Source of the DNA: Dolomedes plantarius
Taxonomy: Eukaryota; Arthropoda; Arachnida; Araneae; Dolomedidae
Assembly (NCBI GenBank): GCA_907164885.2
Contig: OU015499.1
Coordinates: 146,745,618 to 146,809,617 of the forward strand
DNA: 64,000 bases
Direction of reading: 5' to 3'
Under the pieces are notes generated by a model. The model had not been told where the DNA came from. It saw only the letters and a program-made list of their open reading frames with translations, and did not search any database. The translations under genes and the position numbers were made by a program. This document shows, one piece after another, positions 42,100 through 54,919 of this stretch. Position 1 is the first letter of the stretch; the number at the start of each line of letters is the position of its first letter.

Positions 42100-42861
42100 A
42101 ATTTTAAATGTCTCAAAGGAAGTACTGCAATCATTTAGAAACCTTCTAGAATGCCCAACAACATACTGATTTCAAACAAGTTTTAGTCCAAGCCACGAAG
42201 TTTGCGACTGATTTAGAAGTCACTCCAGAATTTCGGGAAACATATTTAAGAAAATGAAAAAGAATATTTAATTATGAGTATGCAGATGAACCAGTAAGTG
42301 ACTGGAAAGTAATGTTTGGGGTGCATTGTTTTTAACAAATACTGTACAAAGCTAGACAAGTTAATTCGAGACGATTCCACAGAATCAACATCATGAACAG
42401 GCTTTGGTACTAGAAATTCTCTTGACAGATGTAAAAATGATTAAGAATAATGACAGAAAAAGTCTATAAAAGATGTAGACGTAGATAGCTATATGCTGAT
42501 CAAAGAAATGGAAGTATTAAAACCTAATGTTTCAGAAACCCTATAAAAATTCTACAATTGCTTTAAATGATAGCTACTGGCATCTGAAATGCCATTATAT
42601 GTTTAAGGAAATTTTTAAGAATTCATGTAACTGTAGCATTGGGAAAAAGAAGCTTTTCAAGATTAAAATTAATTAAAACATACCTGAGGTCAACAATATC
42701 ATAGAAGAGACTCCAGTGTCTTCTTGCAATAGTGTCTACAGAGTATGTAGAAATGAGGAAATTAAAATTTAATCAATTTATAAATGATCTTGTTGATTAA
42801 AAAAATCTAGGAAAATTTGATTGGAAATGTTGTTCTGTAAATAAAATATATGTAGTCAAGC
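42100..42861 (+). pseudogene. Heavily decayed hAT (ZMYM1-like) transposase relic
   Basis: No long frame survives, but pieces line up with the family in order. One frame gives QVLVQATKFATDLEVTPEF then RETYLRK, a stop, and KRIFNYEYADEPVSDWK at about 42172-42310. Further on, 42618-42800 reads TVALGKRSFSRLKLIKTYLR then STIS, a stop, KRLQCLLAIVSTEYVEMRKL and an end at TAA: this is the hAT C-terminal dimerisation domain. Many stops and frameshifts separate them. GGCCCCACAAGGACTAACAC then TAGCACTG at 43011-43036 could be the right terminus. This is the oldest-looking of the three hAT coding relics in the window. Confidence 0.78.
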
Positions 42862-44159
42862 TATTTTTTAGTTTTTCTTTTCATATAAATGTACATAAAA
42901 GAAAATATGACCCCCTTCCTAATTTTTGAGTTTTATGCTTCCCATTAAATGTTTATTGTTTGATGTATATGAGAATTATGAAGGACCCCACCAAAATTAC
43001 TGCAATTTGGCCCCACAAGGACTAACACTAGCACTGATCAAAGACCCGAATGTCAAGTTTTCCACTGCAAAGAAATTAACTGTTATACTATGTTAATTTA
43101 ATATATTAAGTTATTTAGAAATTTCCAAATTTTTAAATATTAAAATGTAAATTTCACATAAAATCTTCAAATTTTTTATTTATCAGGCTTCTATAAATTA
43201 TGTTTAAAACAAAGTTATATGTAAACTAACTGTCACGAAAACAGATAGTGAGTAAGAAAGTTCAACATGAAATGCAAAGCTATGCATATGACTGCAAAGG
43301 AAAGAAAAAACTAGCAAATGATTGACTTCTATTCAAAAAATGTTTTCAAAGAGTTTTGATAAAAGAACTTGTACAGAATGTTCATACACATTTTCCTCGT
43401 GAAAATGAACTTCCACCTTAAATTTTCCCATTTTGGACACAGCTATCTTTCACATAAATGGTTTAAAATAATCCTATTCATTTCATGCATATTCCATCAC
43501 AGCAGAATTATACAACACATTTCTAGTGGACTGAGGAAAATAGAGCACCAGAATTTTCAAAACTGTATTTTTGACACTCATTGAATAGAAAGTAACTGCA
43601 GTTACTTTCTATTCAATGAATATTTTTTGCCTATACAAAATATCTATTCAGTATAAAGAATACGCAGGTAAGAGAGCAGATGATTTAAATCTAGTTCTAA
43701 ACTGACTCAAGTACAATTTTTAAACTAAAAATTTTTTAAATATATCAAGGCAGTCAGAAATATCAGTTAATACAGATTTAGTACATCTTGGAATGTTTCT
43801 AACAAAGAAGTCTTTAGAATACATTGTGCAAAGAAAACTAAACCCTTTTATATATAATATACTAATAATTGTATAGAGTTTTGAAGTTAAATAATTTTTC
43901 TTTAAAGAGAATTTCAATTTTAAATATCAAATATTACTTTTAATCATCTTCTTTGAAATACATTTATTTAAAACTTTAAACAAGCATATTATAATGAATG
44001 ATGTACCTAAAATGACGAATATTTAGGAGTACTGCATTTAATACTAGTGCCATTATCTTCGTTGTAATAAAAGATTAGAATGAAAGTTATGTACTAAATC
44101 TTCTCATGAAATATTTTAACACTGAATGAATACAGAAATAAATAACTTTAAAAAATATT
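42862..44159. other. Noncoding AT-rich DNA
   Basis: No gene is seen. The 71-residue frame at 43369-43584 runs into a perfect palindrome and is not convincing. Confidence 0.5.
43578..43619. repeat. Perfect 42-bp palindrome
   Basis: Arms of 21 bases with no spacer, centred on CTGCAG; the left arm begins TCATTGAATAGAAAGTAAC. Confidence 0.93.
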
Positions 44160-47100
44160 TCAAATGCAACTATAAATAAAAAGTTCTCCAATAGAAGAAT
44201 GATATGAGAAAGCAATTGCTAAACTGAACAGCTTCCCAACTGTCTCAGTTGCTCGCCAAGCCAATTTTTTCGTGTCAACCTTGGTGCCATTATTGTTTAC
44301 CACAGCCCTCTGCATGGCAAGTGAGTAGGACTGGTTCTTAAATCCCGCCACTTCGCACTACTAGTCCAATAACATGCAACATAGCTTATTTATTAACTTT
44401 TACAATAAAATAAGAGTATAAAGAAATTTATTAAAAAATAAAACTTACTTGTAAATATGTGGTTATGATTTTTAAAAATAATATTGAAGTTTATTATTAA
44501 AAAAATTGGTCATTCAGCTTGAAAAAAAAAATATGCTTACTGCTAATTTTGCAATCCGACTTGGAAATCTCACTAATGCAGCCTGATACTTAGAAACAAT
44601 ACTGCTAATGGGCAATATAACTATTTAGTTTAATTTTATAAAGTAAAAAAAAATTAAGAATTTTTTACAAAGAACAAATAATTTTCTAAATAATATTCTA
44701 TTGACAAACTTAATCACTACAAATAAAGTAAAAATAAATTCAAATTTAACAATCTAATTCAATTTAATATAAATATATTATATATTAATGTATTATGCTA
44801 TATATGGGTCATGGTTGTAGTTTTTAATAAAAATTGAGCCCAAATAAAATTGTCAAAAATCTCAAAATTTAGCCTGTAAGTACATTTGAACAATATTTAA
44901 CAAAAAATAATAAGATCCAAACTGTACCAGTTAGATCTTTTGGGAAATTTAATTATTTTAATTATTGAATAAATGATGGAATGAAGCTGTGTATAAGGGA
45001 ATGACTGATAACTATTAAAATCGACTCTTTTCATATAACAAACTAGTTTTGTTGCAATTATTAGTATGCAAGAATAATACACTATTTTCATAATGGGTTA
45101 TTTAATTATAGTAAAAATTACATCCATAAATAGGTACATGTAAAATTATTTATCAAGAAATTTATGTTGGCTTTCTCTGCTATTGCAAGGTGTAGGCTGG
45201 GAAAGTTTATATTTTATGTCTATCAAGCTGCAAGTATGAATGTCCTTTGTTGAGGACATCTATTGGTATATGTGTTGTTTCCTGTTAAAACTGACATTTA
45301 TATAGTGAAAATTTCAACATCTGCTAATAGGATCTCACCAGGATACAGTGTTTTATGATTATTTTTTTCCTGTTTTGAAACTGTTAAATGTTACTAAATT
45401 ATCTTTACAAATAAATAATCCAACAGAGATAGATAAAAATAATAATACGAATATAGACAAAAAACAAACAGAAATCAAGCACTCTGGACATCCACGCACC
45501 AACGGCAAGATTCTGTATAAGTGCCGGAACTGAACCATAAAACAACATAGAGATTATCTTTACAAATGACGTATTTTATTAATAAATCTTCAAATACTTT
45601 TTGTATTCTTGCTACATGTTGGCTGTTGCACATCATCCGTATCTCATATTTCCAGTTTTCTTTTTTAATGTAATTCACATGGCGTCATATTATTTACTGG
45701 TTTGACTTGCCTTTTTCTGCTTTTAAAAAATATTTTAGTCTCTCCTTTTCTTTTAATTTGCAAGCAACACTGGATCTGAGTTATATTTCTCTCATCTGAT
45801 TCTTATTCTTACTTTTTTTTTTCAGCCTTAATTCTTCCTTATATAGTTTCCTCATAGTAGTTTTATTACTCTTAAAAAAACCAAGAAAAAACAATTAGCA
45901 CTATCATACATTTAATACATAATCAATTTTTTTACACTATTTAAATTGAAAAATTAAGCATTAAAATTTAGAACATTTTATGTTTATTTAAATTAGTACA
46001 ATAACATTTTCAAGTTTATTTTTAACTTCTCCCAGTAAAATAATAAAAATTTAAATGCATTAAATTTACCTACACAAATTAAAAATCTTATGCAATAAAA
46101 TCTATATTAAAAACTCATAAGATTATTGTTATTTTATTGTTTAGTACATATATAAATGGATTCCGATCATTCCCTCACAATTTAACTCATTCCTTCACAT
46201 ATTAAAATTATAAGAGAATGATTGTGAGGGAATACTTATGAAAACCACTTTGTACAAAAATTATTAAGCTTAGGTATATTTTCAGTTAACTAAATATCTT
46301 TTGAAACACATTTCTAATAATATGACTGAAAAAAGAAATTTCATTTGATTTTATTAAATTTATAATAGATGAGGGAATGATAGGTAATAAAAATATTTAA
46401 TTTTATTTAATACTTAAAAATCATGTGCTAGCTATTAAAGAGTGTTGTTGAGCAAAAAATTAGATGACTGCTTTATTTTACTCCTATACAAACTATCCAA
46501 GACCTATATAATGCATGTTCTGCCATCTACTGAGTAAATAGGGGCAGATTTATATTTATGTGAGGGAATGTCAGATGCTAGGGACAACAATAAAAAGTGC
46601 CCTAATATCTTTCATTACATAAATTATAAATATAATTAAGTGGCTGTTTATTTAAGTATCTTTAATGGATTAAAAAAAAATTATAAACAAACATGCTATA
46701 ATAGCAGTGGAAACATTTTTTTCCTACAAATGTGACTGAGCACATAGTGAGGGAATGATATTGGTATTAAAAAAAATATTTTTAATATATTTCAATTTTG
46801 ATAAGCAAATAATCACAGTTTATGTGTATCCCTGATAAATATTGATATATTAAATTACTTTTTCTTTTTGTAATTTTAAAAATACGTCTTCAAGACCACT
46901 GGGATAAGAAATTTTCAGTGAATGACCCATATATCTATAAATATGCTATGTATAAATATATTAAGCAAAAATAAAATTTATAAACTTAAGAAAATCAGAT
47001 TAAAAATCATACAAATTACTCACATGCAAAATATCTATGCATTATATTTCAATTTAATGTAAATATATCATATATTAATAAAGTAAGCTATTTATAAATG

Positions 47101-48290
47101 TATAAATATGATACGTTCAAATATATTTAGCTTAAATAAAATGTATAAACTATAAAAAATGAGATTAGAAAATCATAGTTACCAAACATGTGTTAGATAT
47201 AGAATAGATAAAGATAATCCAAGTATGGTCAGCAGAAAAAAATCTGTGTACTGACTTTTGACCTTCTAAACCAACTAGCTCACTATTACAGCAACCCTTG
47301 TGACGTAGCTCGTAGAGGCAGATTTTCTGGGCTGAGAGAACAAGCCGTGCCACAAGGATTGGTGTGAAATCATCTTGGCGAGTAACTGGGACATTAAGGA
47401 ATCATAGCCGACTAAACTGCAGATTGCTGCTCATGGTACCAAGCTGAAAAAACTCACTAAGTTTAGTGCCAGTTCATTTACATGGAAAATTTAAATAACT
47501 AGTTGTATCTAAAAGTTTTGCATGAAATAAGCAGTGTAAATGGATTTTATTCTAATTTTAAAAAATATAATACACATAAATGATAGTTTTTTAAATTTGA
47601 TAAGCTTTAGATGCTTTGATAATTTTACAATATTTTAACATGAAATTAAATTTAAAAATCTATGCACTTTCTTACGGCCTCAAATTTAGATATTATATAA
47701 GTATATACTTTGTTTATGTTTTGTTGCTCTTGGCTTGAAATCTTTATAATAAATGTTTTTATTATTTAGTTTTATGGTTTAATAGGCTGCAAACCTGATG
47801 CAGCTAAGATCTGCTCTTACATCACCAAACGTCAGAAATTATAGCTTAGAAATATCACATTTTTTTTTCAGTTTCAACTAATTGAATTTTAATGATGATC
47901 ACTTAGATGTTTTCAGCCAATAAAATTCGAGATTAGCTTCAGATAATGAATTATACATTCAATGAAAAATTTTGAATTCCTTTTATAAAATTTTAATTTT
48001 CGCCTCTTCAAGTAATACCATTAGGAAGATGAGAACTTAACCTTAGTTATTCAAATATGGTTTATAGGTTTTACTCCAGTCCTGAATGCATGTAGTACAT
48101 CAATTTGCCTTTGTCAGTGTTTTTAAAATCTAATTTTTAAAATGAAGATACACCATTTATGTTTTTAGTTAATTTTGTACCCTTTCCTAAAATATTTTAA
48201 TTTTGTCTTAGTTCTACAAATTGATTTTCATACTTTGTAAATATTTTAAATTAAAATTTTTGTTCTAAAAAATCACTAGTAATACTATTG
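44160..48290. other. Noncoding AT-rich DNA with weak dispersed similarity
   Basis: About 4.1 kb without a recognisable gene. Two somewhat GC-richer islands, 44230-44350 and 47230-47460, show weak inverted similarity (CAGTTGCTCGCCAAG on plus at 44247; CAGTTACTCGCCAAG on minus near 47385), so both may be copies of one short dispersed repeat. Each has a ~60-residue minus-strand frame (44160-44351, 47165-47353) with no known features. A cluster of GAGGGAATGA motifs lies at 46165-46765. Confidence 0.4.
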
Positions 48291-48299
48291 TCATTACGG

Positions 48300-48385
48300 T
48301 ACCCCCATGTATTTCATTGTGATGGAACTGCCATTTTGGGAGACAAAACCAAGATGGCAGTTCCATCGCAGCCGAAAACATAAAC
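48300..48385. repeat. Hairpin of GATGGAACTGCCATCTTGG type, copy 1
   Basis: GATGGAACTGCCATTTTGG at 48321 pairs with CCAAGATGGCAGTTCCATC at 48349-48367 around a loop with GAGACAAAA. The arms of about 19 bases have one mismatch. A related, longer hairpin lies at 49581-49652. Confidence 0.85.
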
Positions 48386-48770
48386 TTATCACTGGCTGTA
48401 TGAAACTTGTAGGCGCACATGGGGTGTACTATACTTTAAGGTGCCCCCTGGATTGTCGCCAAGTTGGCCCCTGGCTGGGCGATGTTGCTCTTTTTTATGG
48501 CATCCTCAAGGATACATATCTTGTTTGTGTTTTGGAAACCCTATCATGACCGTGATTGGTTGGAATGCGTTAACCTCCACTGATTTGATATGCCACTCAC
48601 ATTTTCGCCTTCCGATTTAAATAGTTAGCAGCCAATCAGAGCTTGTGATTTACTTGTAGACCAGTTTCATCCGGATTTTATATAACGCGCTTGTTTCAAA
48701 AATTTAAACCGTTGAATGTTCTTTGTGGGATTGCAGTTCCACCACTCGGACGTACTTTTATTTGCTCGGT

Positions 48771-48989
48771 ATGGCTTCTTTTTCGTATGGGAGGGTTGAT
48801 TTGGATTTTTTTCGGGACTTACAAAATGCGGGTAATAGAACTATTATTGATAATTGTATGTATGTTGGGTTAATAGCTAATATTTATTTTTCTCCTAATT
48901 GTCTTAATTGTAATTCGCAAATGACTATAACTGAGAGAAAATATCTGAACATTGCGCTAAAAGATCCATTTGATGTGTTCCCGGTTTGA
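48771..48989 (+). CDS. Small ORF of unknown function, 72 residues
   Basis: ATG at 48771 (the frame is open from further upstream, 48723), stop TGA at 48987-48989. The predicted protein begins MASFSYGRVDLDFFRDLQN and contains a CLNCNSQMTITERKY segment: a CX2C pair followed by M-T-hydrophobic, as seen in the N-terminal zinc-binding part of Merlin/ISXO2-like transposases. The second pair of zinc ligands is not evident before the stop. It sits between two hairpins of one repeat family (48300-48385 and 49581-49652), so it may be an exon or relic of a transposon they belong to. The transposase idea is an inference from a short motif. Confidence 0.35.
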   Translation: MASFSYGRVDLDFFRDLQNAGNRTIIDNCMYVGLIANIYFSPNCLNCNSQMTITERKYLNIALKDPFDVFPV

Positions 48990-49580
48990 AGAGAGTTGGA
49001 TTTAATTACGGTTTGAAAATTAACTTTTTTATGGGTAAAAAAATGCTGTGTTCTTGGATTACAGACAAATTGGGGGTATCCAAAAACATCAAAAAATCAA
49101 CAAAACATAAAAGAAGCTAAACCGAAAGTGAATAACCGGTAAGTGTTTTTTTTTTTATTTTAACATGAAATAATAGAAATGACAACATGCAGAACTTTCA
49201 TTTTTTTCTTTATTTTCTGACATATTTAACCAAGATGTATTTAATATTTATTTAAATGAATTATTTGCAATATACTGACTTTTTTTTAGTGGGGGGGTTG
49301 GGGGGGGGTGGCAGCCCCCACCCCACACAAAACAAATTTCTCATTATTTTTCAGCTTTTATTTTTTGTATTTTTGTGTTTTTTTGCTTTTCTCTGGTTGT
49401 ACAGTTTAAAAAATGCATATTTTGGGGACTTTCCCGTTCCAAAAACATGCATTCTGCTTGGGCGGGGGAAAAAAAAAAATCGAATGCCCTTATTTAACTT
49501 CATTTTTTTTATTTTCTGGATAATTTTTCAATGAAAGTTAGGCATGTTGTCATATATATTATTTCATGTTTTCCTCTGCG
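48990..49580. other. Noncoding with homopolymer runs
   Basis: No gene seen. A G-rich run and its near complement (GGGGGGGGGTGGCAGCCCCC region, 49289-49326) can fold on themselves; an A11 run is at about 49470. Confidence 0.5.
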
Positions 49581-49655
49581 ATGGAACTGCCACCTTGGTT
49601 ATGTCTCCCATCGCTAAATTGGCGATGGGAGACGTAACCAAGATGGCGGTTTTCG
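49581..49655. repeat. Hairpin of GATGGAACTGCCATCTTGG type, copy 2
   Basis: Arms of about 31 bases (left 49584-49614 around CTTGGTTATGTCTCCCATCG; right 49621-49652 around CGATGGGAGACGTAACCAAG) with a few mismatches and a loop near TAAATT. It continues into GCCAAGGGGCACC, the inverse of GGTGCCCCCTGG at 48440. Confidence 0.85.
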
Positions 49656-51596
49656 CCAAGGGGCACCCCGAAATATATTTTTCCCACACACATGGAATCT
49701 TCGCTTCGTTCATATACCCTTGATCTGCTCCACTGCGTACTAGTCTAAAAACATCATTGAAATCCCTTACCCCACAGGTTGTAGCGTTCACAGGTAAAGA
49801 AAAAAAAGCTTCTGCTGGCTGTATGAAGTTGTATGCTTAAACGGCAATTCTCCATACAAAAATCTCTTATATAACTGTATCCCAAACAATCGCCTAAGTT
49901 GGCAGGGGGTGCATCTGGCCAATATGTACCATAAATGTCAACATGCAGAACTTTCATTGAAAAATTATCAAGAAATTATAAAAATGAAGCTAAATAAGGG
50001 CCATTGAGAGCGGTAGCTAGTTACAGAAGTATAACTTTATGAGAAGTTTAACCAAGAAAATCAATCATTAATATTTTTCCTCCCAGTTAAAGTCCTTTGT
50101 GAATTACAATTAAGACAATAATAAATATTAGCAATTAACCTAACATACATACAATTATCAATCACACTTCTCTCACATGCATTTTGTAAATCATGAAAGA
50201 AATCGAAATTCACTCTCACATTCAAAAAAGAAGCCATACCTCACAAAGAAAAATACGTGTGAGTGATGGCACTGTAAATCCCAAAAAGAACCTTCAGAGG
50301 AATAATTTTTTGAAAGAAGTGCAGTATAAAATCCAGATTAAACTCGTCTACCAGTAAATCACAATCTGATTGGAAGCTAATTATTCAAACAGGGAGCAAT
50401 ATAGGGCTAACTAAAAGTCATTTAACAAACACAATAAATATGACCCACATTTGACATTTTATCGGCAACTTGGCAAAAAATCTAAAAAAAAAAAACTCCA
50501 AAAAAATAAAGCGGCCGCAGTAACATGTATTAGGATGGAGACTTTTTTTTTCCATTCTTCTATATACTTTAAAATTATCTACCTACAAACTTTTAAATTT
50601 ATGGACTTCATTTATTTTTTCACTATTTTTGTATTTTTATGCATCTTTTTTTGAGGTTTTACACGTTTATTTTCTACTATTAATGACTTTATTTCAAAAT
50701 AAAATTCTTGTATTTTGAATATATTATTTCCTTACAAACATTTTCTATAACCAATTGTTACATTTTGGACACTTTGCAAATATTTAGACTGCTTTGATTA
50801 TTTATTCTGATAAATGCTATATTCAATATTTCTTTCTTAAAATATTCTAAAGTTCTTTATTAGCTACTTATTGTTGAATTTTCATACAAAGTGTTGACTG
50901 ACAGGTTGAAAGTTGAGAACTCGAATTGGTGGAGTTTGACAACTCTTCACCGAACGGCAGAGGATATGGAACTCTTCCCCGTATATTTTATGTTTTACCG
51001 TGATCATTAACAGTTCAAAATCATTTGTATAACTCATAACCAGCAAAGTTTCTAAATACATTATGTCTGACTTATATAATATACTTATAAAATTAGGATA
51101 AAAATAGTAAATAAAATTATCAGATTGGAAAGTTGTAGCAATCTCTTGAAACTGACGTGCGTATAATTTAATAGCACACCAAAATCGATCATAACGTATT
51201 AATCTATTTAATAGCTGAAAACAAACCCTGCAAGAACAAACAGTTTTCAACAGATTAATAGTTATACAAATTGTATTAGAATTTAGCTTCACTCGCACAA
51301 AAAATAGTGCAAAATGCAGAAATCATATTTATATAATTTTCAACATCTTAAAAAAACAGTTTTGTCATGCAATACAGAAAAAAAATACCTGTAAATTAAA
51401 CCGACTTGAACAGCTGTTTATTTTTCTAGCATCATCTGTAGTTGTTACGAGACACTACATGAATATTACTTCACTCAGTCGGTTCTCCGTTTTTCCAAAT
51501 AAAATTTATTAACGTACGTACAATTTTGGATAGCTTACATTTATATCTGAAATCACTTCCTTTTTATCTGTAATCCGAAAACTCGTTGCTAATTAT
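49656..51596. other. Noncoding AT-rich DNA
   Basis: GCTGGCTGTATGAA at about 49817 repeats a phrase from 48392, part of the same dispersed repeat as the hairpins. Otherwise no feature; the minus-strand open frame at 50882-51298 lacks an ATG at its start and is not recognised. Confidence 0.45.
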
Positions 51597-54500
51597 GGGC
51601 CGAATTCAATGTAACGTTTTAGCTCTTTAGCTAGTTGGTTAGTTAGCTCTTTAGCAAACCTCAATTTTGCTAACTGTTAGCACATCGGCATTCAAATGGC
51701 CCGTTAGCTCTCCGATCCGAGCACCACTCTCCGACGAGGGAATGTTCGGCAAACCTCGGAAGCTTTTAAACGAATGCTCTCAGTAAGCCAATGAGACAGC
51801 CCAAATTCATCGCCAGCGCGACATCAAATGTAAACAAACATGGAAACTTCGGAACTGATAAAATAAAAATAATAAAAACGAGTAATGCCTGGATACGCAA
51901 CAAAAGAAAAATGAATCAAATGATTTTAAATTTGTGGATAGAATACTTACGAATATTTTCATAATTCTATGTTCAACTTTATTTGAAATATTTATAATTC
52001 ACTATGTTAAATTACCGGAAGCTTTATTTTTCTTTTCTTTTAGCAAAATGCCACATTTTTAAAAAATAATTAGTAGAGAATACAGAAGATGAAAAATATT
52101 TCTAATATGGAGGATATGAAGTAAAATATATTTAAAACAAAGTTTAGCTAAATGTTAAAATATCGTTGTATTCAGTAATCTAACCTTCCAAAAGCTATTT
52201 ATTTTGACATAAAAAAGTTTCTGATAAAATGATACACTGAACTTTATGTGATGTCCTTGTTTCAATTAAATACATTTAATAAAAGCTTTTAAAATAGTTA
52301 ACACATTGATGTGTTTCCCATCTGAAATAAAACACATTCAAATCTCTGAAGTTTATACTAACAGCATGGTATTTAAAACTAACAGTATTGTATTTAAAAT
52401 TTTCAAATATACACATTATATTATACAGACAAACTTTAAATTAAATAGTATTATTTAAGATGTACTCACCTGATTATTCTCAGTTAAGATTTAGAGCTCA
52501 TAACATTCAAATTATGCATCACAATTAATAGTAGCCAAAAAAATTGCAAGTACAGACACTGCTTCAGTATAAATACAGCACTGCACAAGAATTCATTTAG
52601 CTCAATCTTTTAAATGTTGATACAATATCCTTTTAAGAAAATCGATAGATTTACACTCTTTTAAACATATCCATGTGTAAATGAAGAAAATGCTAAATCT
52701 AGTTTAATTGAAGTACAAGGGAATACAATTTATAGTACTTTTTTTTTCGACTATCACTAATTTTGGTTCATTGCAAATATACAATTTTAAGATATTCATT
52801 TCATTCCTTACACTAGATGCAAATAAGCAATGTTTAAAAGATAAAGTATTTGAAGTACTGCATACTTAAGTTACTCTTTTTTCAATTTGTGGCGATAAAA
52901 ATTAAAAATTTCAAGTTATCTTAAATGTTGTAGTCATGCAGAAAAAAAACACAGTTTCACAAATATAACAGTCAAACAAAATGAAATATAATTAATTTCT
53001 GTATTAATCTTTTTCTTTATGAGGAATAGGGCAGTAAAATACTCAGCTGCATTGTAGTTTTGTAGTTTAATATTTTAATTTACAGAGTGACATATCTGTA
53101 AAGTACTATCAATTACAATGGAATACAATTGATAGTACTTTGTAAAGTACAGCTACAATGCAGCAGTAAAATACATCAGTACAGTAAAATACTCAGCTGC
53201 ATTGTAGTTTGGTAGTTTAGTATTTTAATTTACAGAGTGACATATCTGCAAAGTACTATCAATTACAATGGAATACAATTGATAGTACTTTGTTTTTGTC
53301 GACTATCACTGAGTTTGACTCATACCTTTTCAAAGATACAATTTTTTTCATTTCATTCATTACACTAGGTGCAAATAAGCAATGTTTAAAAGATAAAGTA
53401 ACGAAGTAATGCATAGTTAAGTTACTGTGTTTTATTCAATTTGTGGCGATAAAAATTCAAAATTTCAAGTTATCTTAAATTTTGCAGTTATGCAGAAAAA
53501 AAATACAATTTCACATATATTTTAGAATTTTCTTAAGAAACACACAGAGAACAATCAACAAGCAGTTGATTGAATCACATTATAAATATAACAGTTACAG
53601 AAACATGGTTTGTACCAAATTTTATAGTCCTGGCTGAAATTTCAAGACCCATAGCTAAGCCAAATTTGATTTTAGTTAAAGTTTGATTAATTTTTAATAG
53701 AACATTATATTAGGTCAGGAATCAGCTTGTGCATTGTAAAATTTAACATTAGTAACTGCTTTTGAAAAGGCATGACTTTTTCTAACACTTAAATTTTGTT
53801 TACATATAAAAAAAAAAGAAAAAAAGTAAAGTCCTGGAAACTGGAATTAACCACATTTTATAAAATTGAATCAAACAGAAATTAATGTTGTGCTCATGAA
53901 AATCATACTTAAATACATATTATAGCTGTACTTTTTTTTAGATTGAAAAAAAAGTTTCTTCTAGGTAAGCATTCAATTACACACTGACAAAATTTAACAC
54001 AATAAAACAATTATTGCACACATGGGAGAGCAGTTTCTTCACAGACATACTAGATAAAATTGTTCCTTTTATGTAAAAGAGTAATAAATGGGAAAAATCA
54101 ATATCCACTATGGTTTTTATTAAAAAAGAGCAACAGCCAGGAAGAACAACCCATTTTATATACATCAAAATTTAATTTCCAGGGAACAGGTATTGGGCTT
54201 GAAGCTTGTAATTTGTCTGGGAAGAGGAATATAAATTTTTTAAATGCTTTCCAGCTTAGATACAAATATTTTGTAGTGTTATTACTAACTTTCTGGTGAT
54301 TGATACAATTCTCATTCTTTAGCACGAAGAATGATTAATTAAACGTATTTTCTATAATTCTTCTGTGCTCTTCCACTACGGATATCTAAACTGAGAAGAT
54401 ATCAAATGTTTGATAGTTAAAATCTATATTTCGTTTGTGTGTGCGAACTGTATATAACTCGTCCATTTTACATCACAAGCGAAAGCGGTTAAAGCTACAG

Positions 54501-54910
54501 AAACTCTCAAATCATTATACTAATCACTAATACCATAATGTCTACTGTACATTTCTAAATCATTATACATAACGGTAAACATGAAATTTTTTTAAAGTGC
54601 CCGTAACAAAAGATTAATCTAATTAACAAAAGATAATTTGCTTATTTATAACGTATTTTACGTAACTGCTAAATAAATATAATTTGGAATATTCAAAAAT
54701 ACAAGAAAGAGTTAATTACTAACTTCAAAACAGTAGAAACGAGTCGAAACCTTAATCAAAATAAAAACACCACCAGAGAAACCACCTAGCAAGCGTTAGC
54801 TAACAGGCGACCGGATATTTCGCTCTGTTTGGGTATTTGAATACGGAATCGGCTAAAGAGCTAACTAGCTAACTAGCTAAAGAGCTAAAACGTTACATTG
54901 AATTCGGCCC
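51597..54910 (+). repeat. Array copy 1
   Basis: Full copy, left TIR 51602-51655, right TIR about 54852-54905. Internal sub-repeats: two ~150-base direct copies from about 53031 and 53183 that share AATACTCAGCTGCATTGTAG and ACAGAGTGACATATCTG. Adjacent to the left is unrelated DNA (CTAATTAT). Confidence 0.9.
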
Positions 54911-54919
54911 CAAGCCCCC

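Noticed and set aside
45475..45678. Minus-strand open frame of 67 codons
   Set aside because: Opposes similarly short open sequence, no start context or motif; could be an exon but nothing supports it.
50882..51298. Minus-strand open frame of 138 codons
   Set aside because: It opens on GTG with no in-frame ATG before an upstream stop, has no recognised motif and no clear splice acceptor.
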